Below, one piece after another: positions 51,777-59,996 of a stretch of DNA of 64,000 nt. The notes beneath the pieces are model-generated. The model was not told the origin of the DNA. It made no database searches and saw nothing but the letters and a program-made list of their open reading frames with translations. The stretch is taken from NCBI RefSeq assembly GCF_026262505.1, contig NC_067203.1, positions 4,340,001 to 4,404,000 on the forward strand. Direction: 5' to 3'. The DNA is from Trichomonas vaginalis G3 (Eukaryota; Parabasalia; Trichomonadida; Trichomonadidae). How positions within the stretch are numbered: position 1 is the first letter of the stretch; each line of letters begins with the position of its first letter. The translations under genes were made by a program, and so were the position numbers.

Positions 51777-53250
51777 TCGTCATTTTCAACTTCTTTAGCA
51801 TATTCGTCAGGAGTTGTCTTATATTTGTTAGGAACTGTCTTTGAAAGTATCCACCTTGAACTTTGACAAGTTTTGAAACGAGGTCTGACAATAGTAGTTT
51901 TATCTTCTGCTTGCAGTCTGTACATTTTGCCATGTTTGCCTAAAACTTCATAATATTCTCTTGTATACTTTCTTCTATTTTTACGAACACGAATGTGAGT
52001 ACCTGTCGAGTTCCCATTGTTGTCATAGTCAATAGTATTTTCATATGGGTCGCGTTTAGGTATTTCTATTTTTACTTTGTCACCTTTCTGAAGTTTGAAG
52101 CCGCATTCTTTCTTGTTTGTCTCTTTTGACTAAATTATTAAATATATAGTCTTTCTCTAAGTCAGGGTTGTTTTTCATTTCTTCGGGGGAGTGGTTTCCC
52201 AAACCTTTTTGTTTACGGCTATTGTAAATATTTAAAACTTGTCTCATCTTTGCCATGGAGAAGTGTCTATATTTGTCGTCATATGACATTTCATTTGCTT
52301 CACCACCTTGTGGTTGGTTTAAGTCTCTTAACATTTTTATACAACCGTCAATGTAGGGTTGTTAGATTCCCGACGATAGGTGTCTTGGAAGATTTGCCTG
52401 GTGTCATCATAGTGTCTTTAAATCAAAAATTTTATTTTGGAGTTAGTTTTATTGATTTTTCAATAAAAAACATTTTCGAAAACAAGAAATAAAACGATAA
52501 AATATTTATTTTTATATAAGGATCTTATATATTTAAATAAATATCATTTTATTTTTTTCATTGGTGTCTGTCAAACCATAATACACTATTCAAAAATTCA
52601 ATGTGTCTTTGCGGTTTCAAAAGACACCTTCAAATTGAACGATAGCACAGACACTATTGAATTTTACCCATTGTATTTAGTTTTTACCCTTTTTATTTTT
52701 AAGAATTAATGACTGAAACAGCCGTTTTGCTTAAAGTTCATTAAGAGAAAAACATTTCTTCTTCTTCAATCTATTGGCGCATTTATTTCTACACGCCAAT
52801 AAGGAAGGAAAAATTATAAGACACCATGGTGTCTTCAAAACGCTAATTTTTGATATTTTTAACAACCCTACGTCAATGACACCAAGAGCAGAATGGTTTT
52901 GGTCGACAATGAAATATTGGTTTACATTTTTTGAACGCAGATAGTTTTTTACATCATTGATTTGAAAGAACTTTCACAGTCAGATGTCAGTTTTTGGATG
53001 GTATTTGTCAACGAATTTTGTCAAAGCAGTTTTCACATCTAAATATTTTTGGACCATAATGGTATGCTTCACAGTATCTTGTGTTTTGACCGACAAATAT
53101 TAACCAGTATGGTGGTCCATCTTCTCTATACCTCGGAATGTTTTCCAAGATATCCATAAACCAAGCATTTGGTGTTGAACTAAAGATTTTTATCATGAGT
53201 GCTTTTCTTGTCGCTTTAGAAACATAGGGGTCCTTGTTTGGATTCGTCAT
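51773..53250 (-). pseudogene. DDE integrase, disrupted by a MITE and frameshifts
   Basis: Minus-strand ATG at 53250. Matches the intact integrase at 38637-39596 but is split by a 517-bp insertion (52354-52870) between the second and third catalytic residues, with small indels near 53010, 52980, 52105 and 51860. It cannot act by itself. An element 1-like integrase could act on its ends in trans (inference). Confidence 0.9.
52354..52870. mobile_element. hAT-like MITE (517 bp) with 8-bp target duplication
   Basis: Flanked by CGTCAATG on both sides (52346-52353 and 52871-52878). Removing the insert and one copy restores the integrase sequence. Ends are perfect 11-bp inverted repeats, TAGGGTTGTTA. 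An 8-bp duplication and a 5' YARNG-type end are typical of the hAT superfamily. It has no coding capacity but contains internal GGTGTCTT/AAGACACC pairs. Confidence 0.85.
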
Positions 53251-53267
53251 TTTTTAACCCATAAGAA

Positions 53268-53673
53268 ATGGGTTTATTTGGCGCATTAGCAGGAGTTGCA
53301 TCCAGATTTTTGCCCGCAGTGGGAACAATAGCCAGCGAGGTGTATTTGGAGTTGGAAGGAAGATTTTGAGTACATTAGGTATACTGAAAGAGAAAGCACA
53401 ACCTATTATACAAACTGTACAGAAAGGTTGGGATGTAGCACGAGATGCAAACAAATCTTATTCCAAATCCTGAAACAAGAGGGAAAAGTTCAAGGATGGA
53501 TGGACAATGTAGGAAGACAAGCAGGAAACTATTATAACAAAGCAAATGACTACTATAACAAGCAGGGACACTATTGGACCAAGGTGAAAGATTCTTTAAC
53601 AGAGGATATTAACCATGCACAACAATGGTAAAACAATAACCAACCTCAACCGCCTCAAACGTGGGGAATGTAA
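53268..53673 (+). pseudogene. Amphipathic Gly-rich pVI/pX-like protein, broken copy
   Basis: Matches the intact 133-residue gene at 38619-38218, but with several small indels (near 53328, 53448, 53560 and 53625). The N-terminal amphipathic stretch (GALAGVASRFLPAVGTIA) is preserved. Divergent from the integrase by 17 bp. Confidence 0.8.
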
Positions 53674-53693
53674 AGTTTTTTTACTGAGATGAA

Positions 53694-53847
53694 ATGAACA
53701 ATACAGCATTGAGACAAATGGGTTCAAGATGGATTTGTCGGCTTCCAGCAGTTACACAACGTGTTTGTCAAGGTCTTCCTATACCTCAGGAAGTTTTAGA
53801 CCGACTTAAAAAAACAACAACAACCAGTTGAAAACAAACCAAACTAA
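53694..53847 (+). pseudogene. 50-residue conserved peptide, frameshifted near its end
   Basis: Same as 38198-38046 except for a few changes and one extra A in the run near 53812, which alters the last ~10 codons. Leader TTACTGAGATGAA is conserved. Confidence 0.55.
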
Positions 53848-53866
53848 ATTTTTTTACTGAGATGAA

Positions 53867-54453
53867 ATGACGCCGAAGAAGTTGAAACGGTAGATTTGAC
53901 ACCACAAACAAAAAGTTCAGAACCATTGTCAAAACCTGTCAAAGAACTTACAGATGAAGAGAAAAATTCAATAATAGAAAGTGCCAGGTCTGGAAATACA
54001 AACCCTAACTACAAAGTCACTTTTCATAGAAATGGAACGGCAAGTATCTCAAAAAAGAAACAGACTCTCACAAATAAAATATTGAAGTCTGAAGGAGCTT
54101 TCGAGACAACAGATGGAAAAGTTTACTTCACTGACCAACAGTTCATTATAGAACATCTCATTGACTTAGAGTCGAAATATTCTAAACTTTACAACAAACA
54201 CAAAAAGTTGAAAGGAAAACAAAAACAAATGGCATATGATATTTATGAAGATGTTGACGACACAACTGTTCCTGCAGGTGAGGTAAAGTCAGAGGAACCG
54301 AAAAGTGACGAAAAACCGATAGAAGAAGAAAAACCAAAAACTGAAGATAAACCAAAACCAAAGTTTAGTTTCCAAACTAAACCAAGTCAACCTTCATTAG
54401 CTGGTATGGGTTGGCGTCAAAGACTTATGGCAGCAGGCGGTTATGTAAAGTAA
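53867..54453 (+). pseudogene. Lys/Glu-rich 194-residue protein, shifted at the start
   Basis: The sequence is the same as the intact product of 38026-37442 from residue 10 onward, but two extra bases just after the ATG at 53867 put the start codon out of frame. Without another start it is probably not translated. The intact remainder shows that the damage is recent. Confidence 0.75.
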
Positions 54454-54593
54454 AGAAAAAAATATTTTTTTATTTTTATTTGAAATGTACGCTGAGTTTG
54501 TTAGTGAACCTCAAGTTGAAGGAAACTTGTTTGTTAGATGAGAAATATGAAATGGCATACCATTTTAAAACAATATATTTTTACATATATTAA
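54454..54593. pseudogene. Scar of the deleted DNA polymerase B gene
   Basis: Where element 1 has ~2.3 kb of polymerase gene, element 2 has ~110 bp. It is a mosaic: a piece of the polymerase C-terminus (ATGTACGCTGAGTTTGT), a ~23-bp piece of its N-terminal region (encoding SEPQVEG), and again the C-terminal end (GATGAGAAATATGAAATGGC). This indicates deletion with template switching. Confidence 0.85.
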
Positions 54594-55454
54594 ATGCTTC
54601 AGGTTGAAAAACAAAGAACAAAAGTAGCAGATACAAAACCGTTAGACTATATCTTTACAAATGCTGGTAGGACAATATCAGATGAAGAAATTTCATCCCG
54701 AATATACAGGTTTGACTATCCAATTCGTTGGCTTCAAAGTCCTTCAGATGCAAAGGCAATAGGATTTAGAAGAGTTTTGTTTTCAAAAAGAACTAACGCA
54801 TTTATGTTCGCAGTATATTTTCATGGGCAGTATAAAGGTTCTGATGGTCTAATAGACAAATTTGACGAAATGAGAATCTTTACAGTTCGTTCAGACGAAA
54901 GTCTTGAGAAAACTCTAAATGACTTTCAAACTCAAATGAACAAATATTATTGGGAATTTCAAGAAAAATACGACTCTTTACTAAATGGAACATACTATCT
55001 GAAACTAGAATATGACAAGATGAACTCAACCGTTTCATTTCAAAAGATTGAAATTAACCCTCCAAGAGATACAGAGTTTTTATATTGGAAAGTAGACAAA
55101 CGTTCTTGGGCACAATTTCTTCGGTTACTAAACCAGAACGAACCATTACCACCAGATGGTCCATTTCAATTTATACTTCCACCAGCAGATTTGACAGTTT
55201 ATAGAAACGTGTTTGACCCTCAAAATGTTATGTGTCATGCAAGTTTCAGTTCAAGCAACAATAGTTTTCTATGTATTGGTAAGGACTTTTATGACTTTGC
55301 TTCTAAATTCTACGAACCACCTAGTAACAGTTTCTCTGACTTTCAAGTTTGGTTCACAACAAATGGTGTGCAACATATTATTCCATTGTACTATGACTTT
55401 TATCTCGAATTGTCTTTCATATATAACTACGGAAAAGTGCTGAAAAAGTATTGA
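54594..55454 (+). CDS. Structural-type protein A (intact, 286 aa)
   Basis: Starts at ATG 54594 (MLQVEKQRTKVADTKPLDYI) after TTTTTACATATATTAA. Conserved blocks are RFDYPIRWLQSPSDAKAIGF near residue 45, a helical EKTLNDFQTQMNKYYWEFQ region near 110-130, FDPQNVMCHASFSSSNNSFL near 210 and FSDFQVWFTTNG near 255. The first and last blocks are shared with protein B. There is no membrane segment or enzyme motif. The length and the paralogy to the fibre-linked protein B suggest a virion surface component, which is inference. Confidence 0.75.
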   Translation: MLQVEKQRTKVADTKPLDYIFTNAGRTISDEEISSRIYRFDYPIRWLQSPSDAKAIGFRRVLFSKRTNAFMFAVYFHGQYKGSDGLIDKFDEMRIFTVRSDESLEKTLNDFQTQMNKYYWEFQEKYDSLLNGTYYLKLEYDKMNSTVSFQKIEINPPRDTEFLYWKVDKRSWAQFLRLLNQNEPLPPDGPFQFILPPADLTVYRNVFDPQNVMCHASFSSSNNSFLCIGKDFYDFASKFYEPPSNSFSDFQVWFTTNGVQHIIPLYYDFYLELSFIYNYGKVLKKY

Positions 55455-55568
55455 ATGTGAAGATATTAGAAAATAACATTTTTTCTAACATCGTAGAAAA
55501 CTCATGAAAACAATTTATTTTTGACACTTTCACAAAAAACATAAAAAAGTGCAGTTAAACGTTAAGGT

Positions 55569-55934
55569 TTACTGAACTGGTTGGATGTCGCCTTCACAGG
55601 TTATGTAGAATGGTTGACCCGAGAAGCGAAGGAGACCCCTGAGAATTTGGTTCATTCTTGGGAAAGGGTTCTCTCTGGTTGGAAGTTGTATCCAAGGACG
55701 CTTTGCAAAGAACTTGAGAAGAGCTTCTTTCTTTGCTTGCTTTATGTCGTCGTAGGCTGTCCCGTCTGGTATTTGAATTGGAATTCCAGTCGAAGTCTCG
55801 AGATTCAAGGCAGCCCTTCCCGTTATCCAACCGCTAACAAGCTTGCCTTTTACATTCTGCCTGAGGAAGTCTTTAACAAGCTCGTTAATTTCAATTAGGT
55901 AAATTGCCTCGTCGGTAGGTTCGACCTCGACCAT
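55569..55934 (-). CDS. 121-residue protein of a divergent pair
   Basis: Minus-strand ATG at 55934 (MVEVEPTDEAIYLIEINELV). The C-terminal half is basic (KQAKKEALLKFFAKRPWIQL). Shortened relatives sit at 30774-30848 and 60887-60813, always facing a Pro-rich gene across a minisatellite. More GC-rich than the rest of the element. No domain recognised. It could be a regulatory or replication-linked protein since it borders a repeat-rich spacer. Confidence 0.6.
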   Translation of the reverse strand: MVEVEPTDEAIYLIEINELVKDFLRQNVKGKLVSGWITGRAALNLETSTGIPIQIPDGTAYDDIKQAKKEALLKFFAKRPWIQLPTRENPFPRMNQILRGLLRFSGQPFYITCEGDIQPVQ

Positions 55935-56252
55935 TGCTACTGTCAGAAAAAGTACTACTACTGTCAGAAAAAGTACTGCTACTGTCAGTAAAAGTACTGC
56001 TACTGTCAGTAAAAGTACTGCTACTGTCAGTAAAAGTACTGCTACTGTCAGTAAAAAGGAAAATTTGAGAGGGTTTTCGACGATAAAGTACTGCTACTGT
56101 CAGTAAAAGTACTGCTACTGTCAGTAAAAGTACTGCTACTGTCAGAAAAAGTACTGCTACTGTCAGTAAAAGTACTGCTACTGTCAGAAAAAGTACTGCT
56201 ACTGTCAGTAAAAGTACTGCTACTGTCAGTAGCAGTACTGCTAGTAGCAGAG
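55935..56252. repeat. 21-bp minisatellite between divergent genes
   Basis: About 14 copies of TACTGCTACTGTCAGTAAAA plus G, with variants ending GTCAGAAAAAG, interrupted near 56055-56085 by a unique core with GGGTTTTCGACG. The layout matches the arrays at 30505-30773 and 60898-61205, but the repeat unit is unrelated. Confidence 0.92.
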
Positions 56253-56291
56253 ATTTTTATCGTTGTGGTCCGACGGTTAAGCCACAAACGA

Positions 56292-56630
56292 ATGTCCGAC
56301 GTCCCACCAACCGAGTCCATTCCCAAACCAGAAGAACCTAAAGCACCAGCCCCTGCACCTCAGTTCCAGCAAGTACCTCCGATTTACTACCAATTTCCAC
56401 CTCAAGGTTACTACCCACCACAAGGCTTCCCGAACTACCCTCCTCTGCCTATGCCTTACTTCCCCAACCCTTGGATGTTCCAGCAAGCTCCACCCCAGCA
56501 ATTCCAATCTCAATCCAAATCGAAGAGAGCCCAAGAGTTCGAAGAAGGTCTGAACCGCTTACGCAAAGAGTATGCCACAGCTCCAATTGAGAGAAAGTTG
56601 TTCCCGGACCAAAAATATAATTTAGGGTAG
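56292..56630 (+). CDS. Pro/Tyr/Gln-rich 112-residue protein of a divergent pair
   Basis: ATG at 56292 (MSDVPPTESIPKPEEPKAPA). The middle is PPIYYQFPPQGYYPPQGFPN-type low-complexity sequence with PPxY-like motifs. The C-terminal ~35 residues form a basic helix (SKSKRAQEFEEGLNRLRKEY). The last codons run into an inverted-repeat site (TTTAGGGTAG), which supplies its stop. PPxY motifs recruit WW-domain ubiquitin ligases and are used by viruses for budding. Here this is only a possibility. Confidence 0.6.
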   Translation: MSDVPPTESIPKPEEPKAPAPAPQFQQVPPIYYQFPPQGYYPPQGFPNYPPLPMPYFPNPWMFQQAPPQQFQSQSKSKRAQEFEEGLNRLRKEYATAPIERKLFPDQKYNLG

Positions 56631-56672
56631 ATGGTTAGATCTCACCTGTTTTTTCACCTGTTTTCTACCCTC
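56621..56672. promoter_or_regulatory. Inverted-repeat site, mixed-word class
   Basis: TTTAGGGTAGATGGTTAGAT then CTCACCTG, TTTTCACCTG and a final CTACCCTC. Outer words pair (GGGTAG/CTACCC) but inner words do not (GGTTAG versus CTCACC), as if two classes had recombined. Confidence 0.7.
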
Positions 56673-56681
56673 TTGAATTTT

Positions 56682-56890
56682 CATGACTTCTTCGTAAATG
56701 TTTTGTCAAGACTTCTTCGTAAATGTTTTGTCAAGACTTCTTCGTAAATGTTTTGTCAAGACTTCTTCGTAAATGTTTTGTCAAGACTTCTTCGTAAATG
56801 TTTTGTCATGACTTCTTCGTAAATGTTTTGTCATGACTTCTTCGTAAATGTTTTGTCAAGACTTCTTCGTAATGAGTGTAAAGGACCCAA
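56682..56890 (+). repeat. 25-bp tandem array (about 7.5 copies), with common exit sequence
   Basis: Same unit as at 19705-20254, including two copies with GTCATGAC instead of GTCAAGAC. It ends with TAATGAGTGTAAAGGACCCA, directly followed by an inverted-repeat site. Confidence 0.9.
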
Positions 56891-56898
56891 AAATAAAG

Positions 56899-56950
56899 TT
56901 TATGTTAGAATGTTAGATCTAACATATTTTCTAACACGTTTTCTAACATG
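56899..56950. promoter_or_regulatory. Inverted-repeat site, 'GTTAGA' class
   Basis: TTTATGTTAGAATGTTAGAT then CTAACATATTTTCTAACACG and TTTTCTAACA. The same architecture as the other sites, but every word is changed in both arms. Confidence 0.8.
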
Positions 56951-56999
56951 GTCTAAAACTCTTGAATTTTCATGAATTTCCTTAAGATAGAAAAAATAA

Positions 57000-57425
57000 A
57001 GTTAGTTTTATTTTGTATTTTTTGTATAAAAGATATGATTTCAGGGATTTTTTTGACGAAGTGTCAATGTTCACTTCGTCAAAAAATAACAGTTATCTAA
57101 TGAAAAAGTTAGTTTTATTTTGTATTTGACGAGAATGTCGGGTAAATGTTTTGTCATGAATTTCCTTAAGATAGAAAAAATAAAACTAACTTTATTTTGT
57201 ATTTTTTTGTATGTAAGACATGATTTCAGGGATTTTTTTGACGAAGTGTCAATGTTCACTTCGTCAAAAAATAACAGTTATCTAATGAAAAAGTTAGTTT
57301 TATTTTTTTATTTTGTATGTAAAGATATGATTTCAGGGATTTTTTTGACGAAGTGTCAATGTTCACTTCGTCAAAAAATAACAGTTATCTAATGAAAAAG
57401 TTAGTTTTATTTTGTATTTGACGAG
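57000..57425. repeat. Three tandem-like copies of a hairpin block
   Basis: Each ~110-180 bp copy has TTTTTTTGACGAAGTG, an 8-nt loop and CACTTCGTCAAAAAAT (hairpins at about 57050-57086, 57234-57271 and 57340-57378), bracketed by AAAGTTAGTTTTATTTTGTA and its complement. A fourth, shortened copy is near 59488-59524. Confidence 0.88.
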
Positions 57426-57439
57426 AATGTCGGGTATAT

Positions 57440-57556
57440 GTTTTGTCAAAACTTCTTCGTAAATGTTTTGTCAAAACTTCTTCGTAAATGTTTTGTCAAA
57501 CATGAACGTAAATGTTTTGTCAAGACTTCTTCGTAATGAGTGTAAAGGACCCAAAA
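57440..57556 (+). repeat. 25-bp tandem array (about 4 copies), third location
   Basis: The same 25-bp unit with variants (GTCAAAACTTC, GTCAAACATGAACG), exiting through TAATGAGTGTAAAGGACCCA into the next inverted-repeat site. Confidence 0.85.
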
Positions 57557-57562
57557 ATAATG

Positions 57563-57613
57563 TTTAGGTGAAGTGGTGCGATCTCACCTGTTTTTTCACC
57601 TCTTTTTTCACAT
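57563..57613. promoter_or_regulatory. Inverted-repeat site, 'GGTGA' class
   Basis: TTTAGGTGAAGTGGTGCGAT, CTCACCTG, TTTTTTCACCTC and TTTTTTCACA. Upstream of the 312-residue KilA-N family gene by ~90 bp. Confidence 0.8.
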
Positions 57614-57698
57614 CTTGAATTTTCATGAATTTTCCCGAAATAAAAAATAAAGTTAGTTTTATTTTTTTTATTTTTTTTATTTTGTATAAAAAATAAAA

Positions 57699-58637
57699 AT
57701 GTCAACAATCGGCACAACAACAATACAAACAACTACAGCACCAAACTCTTTAGTCATGAATCCTACGTCAATGTTGGTAGGGATGAAAAGCTTCATTCCT
57801 TCTTCATATACTTTTGAAACAGAAATCCAGAAGATAAAGCAAGAACTTTTAACATGTAATTTAGACTGTAGTGCGAAAGATGAAACAAATGAACAGTATC
57901 TTTATGAAATGGAGGACATTATTGACCATTTACCCAAATTGCCTGAAATTCAGCAACAAAAACTAACTATTCCTGAATTCGATGAAATAGAAGTCAAAGC
58001 AACTGACTCGGTAGAAATAAAGAAGTTCATACGAAAGGTAAACTATGAGTTTCTAGGATTTCATTGCAACCATAAGGTTATGGACAAAGATTGCGACATG
58101 GTATATAAGAACATCTCTGACATATATAAATCTGAAGAATTTAAGACCTACGACAACTTTGTTTCGTTAGTTGCTGAATGTGTATGGCAGATAAGAGATG
58201 AAGATAGAAGAGGTAAAGTATGGAACAAACAAATAAAACCAGCAACTTTTGAGTTAAAGAAAACCATTGACGCTTTAGTTGTTTTAGCTGGTTTTATTTC
58301 AATGTATAACGCAAAAATGAACCCGCAATGTTCTAAATGTAAAGCAGCAATGAGGAAATATAACTACTCCGTCAAAGAGATAGAACGTATGAGAAACGAC
58401 TATGCAGATTTAAAGAAAGAAGCAGAAAAGCTAGCAGAAGATAAAATGGACATGTTAGAATTTCTGAACAAAAACTATCCAACAGCAGAAGATTTCCTTC
58501 TATCTGACGTCAAGAAGAAGTATAAAGAAACTTTCGGTATCGTTAAAACATTCGATGTACTAAAAGAAGAAATAGAAGCTACGAAACTGTTTAGGATTTC
58601 AAATATACATCGTACAATTCATGTAAAACGCTTGTGA
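57699..58637 (+). CDS. KilA-N cluster protein, 312 aa, with coiled coil
   Basis: ATG at 57699 (MSTIGTTTIQTTTAPNSLVM). Residues ~80-190 are a compact segment (VEIKKFIRKVNYEFLGFHCN, NFVSLVAECVWQIRDEDRRG). A Cys pair (PQCSKCKAAMRKYN) near 215 may bind zinc. A coiled coil and a helical C-terminus (FLNKNYPTAEDFLLSDVKKK) follow. Its first 245 residues are the N-terminal half of the fused element 1 protein. Other than its place in the KilA-N gene cluster and its shared leader sequences, nothing identifies its function. Confidence 0.7.
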   Translation: MSTIGTTTIQTTTAPNSLVMNPTSMLVGMKSFIPSSYTFETEIQKIKQELLTCNLDCSAKDETNEQYLYEMEDIIDHLPKLPEIQQQKLTIPEFDEIEVKATDSVEIKKFIRKVNYEFLGFHCNHKVMDKDCDMVYKNISDIYKSEEFKTYDNFVSLVAECVWQIRDEDRRGKVWNKQIKPATFELKKTIDALVVLAGFISMYNAKMNPQCSKCKAAMRKYNYSVKEIERMRNDYADLKKEAEKLAEDKMDMLEFLNKNYPTAEDFLLSDVKKKYKETFGIVKTFDVLKEEIEATKLFRISNIHRTIHVKRL

Positions 58638-58683
58638 AAAAAGAGGTGAAAAAACAGGTGAGATCGCACCACTTCACCTAAAC
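58634..58683. promoter_or_regulatory. Inverted-repeat site, 'GGTGA' class (reverse orientation)
   Basis: AAGAGGTGAAAAAACAGGTG then AGATCGCACCACTTCACCTA, the reverse complement of the 57563 site. It overlaps the stop of the previous gene and lies ~105 bp before the T5orf172 gene. Confidence 0.8.
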
Positions 58684-58788
58684 TTTATTTTTGCTGAAAA
58701 ATGACCAAATTTCATGAGTTTTCCCGAAATAAAAAATAAAACTAACTTTATTTTTATTTATTTTTTTATTTTGTATGTAAGAACAGAA

Positions 58789-59400
58789 ATGACAAACATT
58801 GAGTTTGAAACAGTTAAAAAGATAGACAATGACACCAAATTGGTTAGAATAGGTGATTTAAACGTAAGATACTCAAAGAAATACAACAAATATTCTTTGT
58901 CAGACATTATATCTCCATCTGGAAAGAAAGCAAAGGACTGGGTTAAAATTGCTTCTACTCAGAAAATTTTGACAAGAAATCCTGAGCTTATGATATCGGT
59001 AAGATTCTATGGAACTGCAGCATATCTTATAGACAAAAGTCTTATACCAATAGTTTTGTTATGGTTAGACCCAGTTGTTGGATATAACTTCATAACATAT
59101 GGTTCATTCGATACGGAACGTTGCAGTGAAGGCTTACTTTACATCGTTCAGAAACCGAAGGACTTCAATACAAAAAGATATAAGATAGGAAGGACATATA
59201 ATATAACTCAAAGATATGACAGTACAGTCAATAGAGTCAAGGTTGTGTTTGCTAATGATATGAGAGCTGCAGAAACAGAACTACTTGAAAAGTTTGAGAA
59301 AATGTATGGTGCTCCCATAAAAGGTAAAGAAACGTTTGAAGTAGATGAGATAGATAAAGCTATAAAATTATTTGACGAAGTTGCTGAAAAATACATGTAA
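58789..59400 (+). CDS. KilA-N + T5orf172 (GIY-YIG-like) protein, 203 aa
   Basis: ATG at 58789 (MTNIEFETVKKIDNDTKLVR). Residues ~20-105 form a KilA-N domain (SPSGKKAKDWVKIASTQKIL, YLIDKSLIPIVLLWLDPVVG). Residues ~115-190 form a T5orf172/MUG113-type domain (GLLYIVQKPKDF, RYKIGRTYNITQRYD, then a conserved Glu in AAETELLEKFEKMYGA), related to GIY-YIG nucleases. Such fusions are typical of phage and large-virus mobile DNA-binding proteins. It has the full C-terminus that the element 1 fusion lacks. Confidence 0.8.
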   Translation: MTNIEFETVKKIDNDTKLVRIGDLNVRYSKKYNKYSLSDIISPSGKKAKDWVKIASTQKILTRNPELMISVRFYGTAAYLIDKSLIPIVLLWLDPVVGYNFITYGSFDTERCSEGLLYIVQKPKDFNTKRYKIGRTYNITQRYDSTVNRVKVVFANDMRAAETELLEKFEKMYGAPIKGKETFEVDEIDKAIKLFDEVAEKYM

Positions 59401-59562
59401 AGCGTTTATTTTTGGTCTTTTGTGAAAGTCAGAAAATAAAGTTAGTGTCATTTTTTTGTATTTTTTTGTATGTAAGATATGATTTCAGGGATTTTTTTGA
59501 CGAAGTGTCAATGTTCACTTCGTGTCATAATGTAAAAATAACGCTTACCATGTAAAACGCTT

Positions 59563-59611
59563 GTGAGAAAACAGGTGAAAAAACAGGTGAGATCGCACCA
59601 CTTCACCTAAA
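59563..59611. promoter_or_regulatory. Inverted-repeat site, 'GGTGA' class
   Basis: GTGAGAAAACAGGTGAAAAA, ACAGGTGAGATCGCACCACT and TCACCTAAAC. The same as 58634 with small changes. Confidence 0.8.
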
Positions 59612-59666
59612 CATTATTTTTGCTGAATTCAGCACAAATTTCATGAGTTTTGTATGTTTTAGACCA

Positions 59667-59717
59667 TGTGAGAAAACAGGTGAAAAAACAGGTGAGATCG
59701 CACCTCTTCACCTAAAC
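59667..59717. promoter_or_regulatory. Inverted-repeat site, 'GGTGA' class
   Basis: GTGAGAAAACAGGTGAAAAA, ACAGGTGAGATCGCACCTCT and TCACCTAAAC. Lies ~280 bp before the intact KilA-N gene. Confidence 0.8.
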
Positions 59718-59996
59718 ATTATTTTTGCTGAAAAATGACCAAAAATCTGAGTAAAATGGCATATGCTTGCTTCCCTCGAAAAACCGAGAGAAGAGATTCC
59801 GTATGAAAACAGTGAAGAACAGCGAGACCGACTTTTATCTGGGTCGCCAAAACTCTATGAAAACAGTGAAATTTCTCTAGACCGACTTTTTTCGGTCTTG
59901 CATAAAACACATGAAAACAGTGAATTTCCTTAAGACAGAAAAAATAAAGTTAGTTTTTTATAAAATATTTTTTTTATCCGGAATATAAAGACAGAT

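Larger units (their letters stand above)
59488..59996. other. Repeat-rich leader region before the KilA-N gene
   Basis: Contains a shortened GACGAAGTG hairpin, two inverted-repeat sites, three CATGAAAACAGTGAA words with a GACCGACTTTT/TCGGTCT hairpin, and a decayed piece of KilA-N coding sequence near 59770-59800. There is no gene of its own. It ends with the GTTAGTTTTTTATAAAATAT leader and the ATG at 59997. Confidence 0.7.

Noticed and set aside
56048-56326. 92-codon Ser/Thr-rich frame on the minus strand
   Set aside because: It is simply the 21-bp minisatellite read as FTDSSST repeats. The period is a multiple of three, so an open frame is expected.
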